Source of the DNA: Symsagittifera roscoffensis | Taxonomy: Eukaryota > Xenacoelomorpha > Acoela > Convolutidae | NCBI RefSeq assembly: GCF_963678635.1 | Contig: NC_087065.1 | Location: 37,785,888 to 37,849,887 of the forward strand | DNA length: 64,000 nucleotides | Reading direction: 5' to 3' | Shown: positions 57,231 through 64,000 of the stretch, piece after piece | How positions within the stretch are numbered: the stretch's first letter is position 1 | Layout of the letters: every line of letters starts with the position of its first letter | Notes under the pieces: generated by a model | Seen by the model: only the letters and a program-made list of their open reading frames with translations | Told to the model about the DNA's origin: nothing | Database searches by the model: none | Position numbers and translations under genes: made by a program

Positions 57231-58170
57231 ATCGCAGACTTATAATTCTTTTGTTAAATTTTGTTCCTAGCGAACTGAGAACGCGCTACGGTAAAGTACA
57301 GTTCCTTGAAAAATAGACAACCAACACATGATTTTCTTTTGACCTTGATAGTTGCTTTCCATGTACTCTTTGTGTTAATTAAACTCCATCTACTGTCAAT
57401 TTGAGAAATATATGAGCTGTCTATCGTCCACCAATTTTTGTCCGAATAAGAGTGGGTGATCGTCGGCAGCTCCCCCGTGATGCAAAAATTACCCGTGATG
57501 CGAAGTCTGCGGCTGTTTGAAGCATTTTCAAAGTACAAACAACGAAATTAAGTCTCAAACTGAAATTAAATTAATTTTTCAACTTGGTGTGTTTTAGGCA
57601 AACTGTAGGGCTTCTTTTTTGCTGCTCACAGAACTGTCTAGGTCTTGGTGCGGCCCAATACCAGATCGGCTGTTGCTTTGGTTACTGAATCTTTAGTATG
57701 AATGCCAAAACAGTGTAAAACACTAACATTGGCGTCGTCGTTTTCTGGTAACTCCAATATTTTTCGGTTGCCTCATTGACTTTTTGATAAACAAACTTGT
57801 TCTTAGAAACGTTTTCACGCTCTGACAAACTGGTTCTGTAGAGTTTTGACAGTTAACAGTTTTTCTTCTTCCATTGACAGTTGATAAACGTAAGTTAACC
57901 AGTCCTCGTCTATATCAAACTTAAAGACACAAATTGCTCAGTGAATGGAATAGTTTTTTTAATTTCATTTTGATTTCTTAAACGGAGCCCAAATTGACAA
58001 AAAATTTGAAGAAAAATTTTGTAACTGGCTTTCAAAAAAATAGAGCTACATCAATTCTGTCAATTATTTAAGTAGATTGTGTTCTCGTATCTTTTTGCCA
58101 AATGTAAACCTAATTTTTAGTTTCTAGTTTTCCTTATTTTGAGTCGGTATACTAATTCAGTACTGTATAA
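57231..58170. other. Intergenic, no gene recognised
   Basis: A 94-aa minus-strand ORF at 57,254-57,538 has no recognisable motif. The rest is A/T-rich. Confidence 0.35.
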
Positions 58171-58172
58171 TA

Positions 58173-58905
58173 CAGTGCTGATTTAAATTATCCGGACAAA
58201 ACGAACAAAACTTGAATTTTCAAACGCATTTTTCTCAAATTGGGTTAAGATTAGACAAAAAGTGAGGAGAACAAAAGTTGCTCAGAATTTCATCAAAATT
58301 AATATGGTGCTATTTTTTCTCCGAAATTCTCAACCAAAATTTTACCCCAAAAATGGGTCATTTTGGCTTTTTTCAATTAATCAAGAGTTACACTGAAACT
58401 GCTTTGTTATTTGATAAAAAAATTACATCACAAGAAGCCTCCTACATAGCCCAACAAAGTTTACGAAGGGTTAAATCTCCAAAATTTTGCGAAAATTGTT
58501 TAAAATTTGTTTTTAAACAGAGATTCTGGGTTTTATTTAGTAAAAATCACATTTATTGACTATCAAGTTAAAAACTTTTTCTCTTATACTGGTTTTTGGA
58601 GATTTAACCCTTCTTGAACTTTGTTGGGCTATGAAGGAGGCTTCTTGTGATGTAATTTTTTTATCAAATAACAAAGCAGTTTCAATGTAACTCTTGATTA
58701 ATTGAAAAAAGCCAAAATGACCCATTTTTGGGGTAAAATTTTGGTTGAGAATTTCGGAGAAAAAATAGCACCATATTAATTTTGATGAAATTCTGAGCAA
58801 CTTTTGTTCTCCTCACTTTTTGTCTAATCTTAACCCAATTTGAGAAAAATGCGTTTGAAAATTCAAGTTTTGTTCGTTTTGTCCGGATAATTTAAATCAG
58901 CACTG
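58173..58905. mobile_element. Palindromic MITE, TA target site
   Basis: Starts CAGTGCTGATTTAAATTATC and ends with its exact complement. The arms are about 365 bp and nearly identical, with a central gap of about 20-30 bp. TA flanks both sides, as for Tc1/mariner-type mobilisation. Identical 50-55-aa peptides on both strands are by-products. Confidence 0.85.
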
Positions 58906-59266
58906 TATTGGAGTTGAAATTGAAAACTTTTTGCTGAAATGGAAAAGTTCTGTTGACATACTTTGAAGTTTTGGAAAATTGAAAACGAATTTTTCAGCAA
59001 ATTAAATTCAAGAATTTTGCAATTAACTGCTAAAAGTATCATTTCCGGGTAATTCAATAAAAAAAATTAAATACTTTTCCATTTTGATTTTCAGATATAA
59101 AACACTGAGATGCACCCAAGGTTTCATTTTAAAGAGTAGTTTCTGATTGAGTACACTGTTTATTTGTCACACTGTTTTTTTTGGTGGATTGTCACTGTCT
59201 TTTTGACTGGATAGGTTCAAGCATTTCGTTATTCTGAAGCTGATCTTAAACCTTTTTTTCCGGTCT

Positions 59267-60482
59267 TATTGTTCCGACTTTCGATACGAAAGTAACCAAA
59301 TGTTTGTGCTCGTGGTGGGTTTTTTTTTCTTCACAGAAATGTCGACTTTTTAACTAGCCATTTTTGACGGAGTTTTTTTATATCATTCGAAAGGTATTCT
59401 TGTCCTGATTTTAAATTTGAAAAAATATTTCACCTGTGATCATTTTTTGTAAGGTTATGGTGGTTTAAAGATTGGTATTTTCGCCAAAATGGGACAATTA
59501 ACGCGCGATATATTTCGCGCTTTTAACGCGTAAGCGGAGATTTAATCTGTTCTAGAAATCGTTCCAAATTCGTTTAAATAAGCTTATTTGCCATAATTGA
59601 TTGTTACTAGCAGCGAAATCAATACTTTTGTACTTTATATGGCGTATGGGGGGATGATTTTCAGAAAAAAAAACTTCAAATTTCAGAAAAAAAGTTTCAT
59701 TTTATTTTATTACATTCAATTTTTTCATGTTATTACTGCTCCATAAACCTTAAAAGGCAGTCGAAACATTTAGGGCTTCGCCCTGATCCGAGCAGTCTTG
59801 TTTGATTTGTAGCAACACTGGTAAGGCAAGTTTTATATGAAATCATTTTAATTCCATTTTTGTTGTGTCGGTCTAAATAGTTGAACTAGTCAAGTTTACA
59901 ACAATTGTTTAGAGCTTAGCTATGATTAGCTATGATTTAAAAATAAACAAGACTGAACGTATCAGGACGAGGCCCTGAATGTTCCGACTGCCTTTTAAAG
60001 TTTATGGAGCAGTAGTAACATAAAAAATTAAGTGTAATAAAATAAAATGAAAAAAAAAATCTAAAGTTTGAAGTTTTTTTTTCAATGAAATCATCCGACC
60101 CCCTCACGCCATATAAAGTACAAAAGAATAGATTTCGCTCATTGTAACAAATGAATTATGGTAAATAAGCTTATTTAAACGAATTTGGAACGATTTCTAG
60201 AACGGATTAAATCTCTGCTTACGCTTTAAAAGCGCGAAATATATCGCGCGTTAATTGTCCCAAAATGGCCAAAATGCCAATCTTTAAACCCCCATTACTT
60301 ACAAAAAATAATCACAGATGAAATATTTTTTCAAATTTAAAATCAGGATAAAACTACCTTTTGAATGATATAAAAAATTCTGTCAAAAATGGCTAGTTAA
60401 GAAGTCGAAATTTGTCTGAAGAAAAAATAACCCACCCCGAGCACAAATATTCCGTTACTTTCGTATCGAAAGTCGGAACAAT
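59267..60482. mobile_element. Foldback family A, complete 1.2-kb element
   Basis: Inverted arms of about 530 bp begin TTATTGTTCCGACTTTCGAT and enclose a 140-base unique centre. Each arm has a terminal mini-hairpin CTTTCGATACGAAAG and an internal GCGCGATATATTTCGCGC palindrome. No transposase ORF is present, so movement must be in trans. Partial relatives lie at 11.9, 35.5, 44.8 and 47.6 kb. Confidence 0.85.
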
Positions 60483-62342
60483 AAACTCTGAACGGGTTGT
60501 AACCATCCGAATTTACATAAGTTTTCAAATAATGTACTGATCAATAATCAACGTTTTTAATTGTTTTGATGTTTGGTTTCCAAATTGCATATAAGTTACG
60601 GTTTGGTTGAATTTTATGTCTTTGCGTAGTCTTACGGGTTAGTTGCTCAATATTATGAAGATATGTGGTGAGTAATTGAGTCACGGGTAGGTTTCATGCT
60701 GCCAAATATGGCCAACTGCTGTGCTTAAACGATTTGCAATTTGTTACTCCCGAATCTCTAAAAATAGCCGGATGGCCAACGGGGCAATTCCGGAGTGAGG
60801 TAGAGTACATATGATTACACAGAGAGAATGGGTCGACATCGGTCAGTTTAATGAAATTTTCACTCATTTCCTCTCATGTGTTATATTGTCATTCAGTTAT
60901 GCGTCTCAACAATCAACGTCGACATTGTTATTTGTAGGTCGAACTTCGTTTCTCGTTTCATCTGTGTCGCTATAAGATCTCTGTTGGACAATATCAGATA
61001 ACTTCAGAAGATTCTGTCGGACAAGAGATGTGTAGGAGTTTTATATGAGATGAATTTATTTTTTTTTGTTTTTTGGTCTGAGTAGTGGCACTAGTGAGGA
61101 TTACATTTTTATTTGTGGGCTTTTTCTTGAACATGATTGATTATGAATAAATCAGATAAAAAGCAAGAAATAATAAGAGAAATGAAACTCCGAATTTGTG
61201 GGGGACCAGTTTGACAGACCACCTCTCTAGTTTTTCGAAGCAAAACTGATGAATTAATGAGTTTTGTCTAAATTTTCCGTGGTCTAAGTTTATCTCGTGG
61301 CTGTCAAAATTACGCTTAATAAATTCAAAAAATAACGTTTTTTTTGTCAGTTTTTGTTTTATTTTTTTATTTTTTAAGATAACAGTTAACGGTAATCAGA
61401 CTCTTATGTGTTTCATGAATCTCAATTAAAGAAATTTTCACTGTTTCTATTTTGGCTTTTTTTATTAGAAAAACCTGACAGAGGGTGGAATAAAGTGGCA
61501 TATGACCTATAATCACGAATAGTCCCTCACGTTAATTTGAAGTAATTAAGTTGCTGACAACTTAATACAAAAACATTTCCGCATGAGAAGTCAGTCCAGT
61601 TGTTGAGACTTGTATGCTTAAGTGTCGCCAGAAGATACTTTGGATTGTTTTTTTTTTTCATTATCATTTTTTATCAATAAGAGGAGGTTTTATAGTGAAA
61701 TAAAATTCAAAGTGAGAACTTCACAGCAGCGCGAATTTGGTCAAATGTTGACGCTATTTGTTTATACTTAACGCTTTTATAGTTTTTACTGCTTGCAAAA
61801 ATATTTAACCACATTAAAAAATATTCGTATTAAGAAAATGTCACATTGGTATCCACTGTGCATTGAACGTGATTTTAAGCATGCAGAAACAAACATAAAT
61901 TTAATATGGTTTAAAACTGAAACGCACTCGGTTTGGTGACAAAAACGCATTAAAAGCACATATTGTAATTTCATTGAGATTTTTTAACCAGATAATCAGC
62001 CAGAGTTGGTGATAATATCAAACGTGATCAGTTCATAATTCTGGCTTTGGTAAGTTGACCAATAAATTGCATCAGAGTTTCCAAAAAAGGCTTTTATTTT
62101 TAAACAAAATCAATATGTCAATTATATTGACAAACTTGTCAGTTCAGTTCAAAAAGCAAGAAAAATTTTGGGAATTAAATATTGAAAAAAAGTTTTTTTT
62201 TGTCTTTGATTATTTTCTCATTGTCACTTATAATCGTTTTAATGAAGACAGTGATATAATTAAGAATTTACATCAAATATTTTTTAAATCATTTTATAAA
62301 TTGAAAACTTGTGACATTTAAGTTCTTTAGCAAATCAGCGAC
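60483..62342. other. Region upstream of the MARVEL gene
   Basis: No exon, repeat family or clear promoter motif recognised. An 88-aa ORF at 62,055-62,321 is A/T-driven and has no recognisable domain. Confidence 0.35.
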
Positions 62343-62573
62343 ATGTCACAAGGAGACCCAAATTATCCCTCTAGTTATGAGAACCCGGCGGTGGTGCCCA
62401 GTCCTCGGCCGGACACAGTGCCTCCAGTGAGCACCCGGACCCCCTCGACACAGGCCACCACTCCTGCCGCCAATAGAGGAGGAGGAGGAGGTGGAAACAG
62501 TGCGGACTCCCTTATTGATAATGTGAAGAACTATGTCCTCTCCATTTATGGTGCGCTCAAAATTGTCCAATTT
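62343..62573 (+). CDS. MARVEL gene exon 1
   Basis: 77 codons. High GC relative to the flanks supports coding. The frame stays open past GTAAGT into intron-like A/T-rich sequence, so the splice site decides the end. Confidence 0.75.
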
Positions 62574-63137
62574 GTAAGTAAATTGACTTCAAACATATGC
62601 TTTGATTTCAAAATAGTTCTTTTTCACTCAAGTCCTCAAAATTTTTTTTCAACTTAAGTGCTGATGGCAGAAGTTTTCTGAAGAACGAAAAACCCCCCCT
62701 TAAAATGGCCCAAAACATCCGGATTGCTTTGTTCCAGACTTTTGAATACTGAATTTTGATTGTCTGATTTTTTTTCTATTATTATGTCGTTCTGTCATTT
62801 GGTCCCTACCCCTTCAAATAGTAGATGTTCAAGGCTCCGAGAATTTCTGTAGGTGCGGTGTCAAATAGCAATTGAAAAAATTGTTCTGTTCAAGCGAGAA
62901 AACATGAAGAGAAAACATGGCGAGTAAGAAGAGTTTATGTTTGCTTAGTTATTACTTGTATCCTAGATCCTGTGTATCTTTGGGATAATCTTCGCGGGGT
63001 CCAGTGATACAGATGTGGCAGCGAGAGGCTTCTTCATCTTCATCTGTGTGCTCTTCATGGTCCTCACTTTCGTCCTATTCACCCTCTACGCCATCCGGCT
63101 GCACCACCAGTTCGAAATGATCCCATGGACTCTGCTG
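62343..63137 (+). CDS. MARVEL-domain membrane protein, plasmolipin/MAL-like (first two exons)
   Basis: MARVEL proteins are four-helix membrane proteins of raft-like membranes, apical transport or myelin. Exon 1 (62,343-62,573) encodes a 59-residue cytosolic Pro/Thr/Ser-rich tail with a six-Gly run, then the start of helix 1 (YVLSIYGALKIVQF), and ends at GTAAGT. Exon 2 (62,967-63,137, 57 codons, phase 0) gives ILCIFGIIFAGSSDTD, helix 2 (FFIFICVLFMVLTFVLF) and LYAIRLHHQFEMIPWTLL, closely matching the plasmolipin pattern LYLFQLHMKLYMVPWPLV. The donor after exon 2 is GTCAGT. Helices 3 and 4 should be in later exons, not found here. The start ATG is the first in frame and has a GCGAC context. Confidence 0.75.
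62967..63137 (+). CDS. MARVEL gene exon 2
   Basis: Acceptor ATCCTAG, donor GTCAGT, phase 0 on both sides. Encodes the end of the first and all of the second membrane helix. Confidence 0.8.
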
Positions 63138-64000
63138 GTCAGTACAAATATAATCATACTCATAATATGCAGGAGCTAATCTAGAATTTTCTCTGGGAGG
63201 GGAGGCGGATTTTCAAAAACAAAAAATGGAAAATCCGAGCACTCCCAGAACACTAAGAAGACCCTATTTTGACAAATGATTTTCCGCCGCAGACATTTTT
63301 TTGTTGTTTTTTTGTTTTTGGGCCCGAGATCCTCTCATCATGAGAGGGTCAATCATTCTCCCAGTCATTTTTTGTATTTTTGGACCTTCCCAGTCCCTTT
63401 TTGTCAGACAAATTCTTTTGAGTCTAAGTGGAGGAACACGAAAACAAGAAATTGGCGCACGTTGTAGGCTCTTCTTCTTTTCCTCAACTCACATAAGCAT
63501 CAATTTGATCAATTTGAAACAAGGCGTTCAACAAGAATAAGCAGGGACACCAAATTTGTTTTTCATGGCCTACTTAAGTAAACTGGATGGTAATTTGAAG
63601 AAAAAATATTTGAAAAGTTCGCAGGTGGGAGAAGAATAAAACAGAGCCCGGACAAATCTGATTGGTTTTGTGAGCTGTGTATTGTCAAACTTAATTTGGT
63701 TAACAAAAATTTTGAGGTATGTTTTTTCAATTTTGGGCCGTATAACGGAAAAGACCCTCACATTTTATTAATTTGTTTAAGTTTTGATCTGTGAAATGGT
63801 GACATGCAGACGTCATGGGTTGTTCGTGTTGTTAGTCATTTGATGGGCTGAACTTAGAATCAGTTGTTTCTCAACAGCTTCTCAATTTACAACATTTTTG
63901 TGCGAAAGTTAACTCATAGTGTAATCTTACACCGTCCATATTTAAATAAAATTCACATTTAAAAGTAACAAAAAAGGTTACAGCAAAATAATTATACTCG
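63138..64000. other. Intron 2 of the MARVEL gene or downstream region
   Basis: No further exon found. Near 63,180-63,260 a GAGCTAATCTAGAATTTTC and GGGAGGGGAGGCGGATTTTC segment resembles a decayed CGGATTTAG-family repeat. Confidence 0.35.

Noticed and set aside
58278-58800. Two nearly identical 87-93-aa ORFs on opposite strands
   Set aside because: They are the same sequence read in the two arms of a palindromic MITE, with no splice or domain support.
62346-62570. 74-aa minus-strand ORF
   Set aside because: Antisense shadow of MARVEL exon 1.

Overview
The window is animal (metazoan) nuclear DNA. Coding exons are short, bounded by GT-AG (sometimes GC-AG) introns, and scattered through a very AT-rich background packed with transposable elements. 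No bacterial or organellar features, CRISPR arrays or rRNAs are visible. The host lineage cannot be fixed from sequence alone; an invertebrate is likely.

Main gene. The minus strand of about 3.2-43.5 kb carries most of one gene. I could chain 30 exons (1,161 codons) whose reading phases agree at every junction. It starts at 43,532 and runs leftwards off the window. An N-terminal SH3 domain, a DOCK-type linker, a C2-like DHR-1 domain and a long helical region identify a DOCK (dedicator of cytokinesis) family Rac-activator. The catalytic DHR-2 domain should lie to the left of position 1.

Mobile DNA. (a) 1-2.7 kb looks like the 3' end of an unidentified retroelement. (b) A 9.8-kb LTR retrotransposon (18,380-28,195, TSD AAAAC) sits in a DOCK intron on the opposite strand. 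It has near-identical 1.16-kb LTRs, a 2.4-kb leader with 16 GTTTCAG motifs, two paralogous 94-aa ORFs, gag and a broken protease. It has no recognisable reverse transcriptase or integrase, and an unknown 229-aa ORF precedes the 3' LTR. (c) A 7.1-kb Ty3/Gypsy-like element (50,135-57,225, TSD AGGGC) has 0.35-kb LTRs, gag, a pol broken at several frameshifts and an intact 553-aa 3' ORF. It is inserted next to a mariner/Tc1-like transposase remnant. (d) Several foldback/MITE families are present: 13.7-14.4, 14.5-15.2, 29.25-29.5, 37.8-38.0, 45.9-46.3, 58.17-58.9 and 59.27-60.48 kb. Dispersed repeats and two tRNA-like SINE heads fill introns and intergenic DNA.

Right end. A plus-strand gene starts at 62,343. 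Two exons encode a proline/glycine-rich cytosolic N-terminus and the first part of a MARVEL-type four-helix membrane protein (plasmolipin/MAL-like). It continues beyond the window or in exons I could not find.

The two host genes do not form a functional unit. The interesting biology is in the retroelements (non-autonomous architecture, duplicated accessory ORFs, unusual leader and LTR ends), the structured foldback elements, and the GC-AG introns of the DOCK gene.
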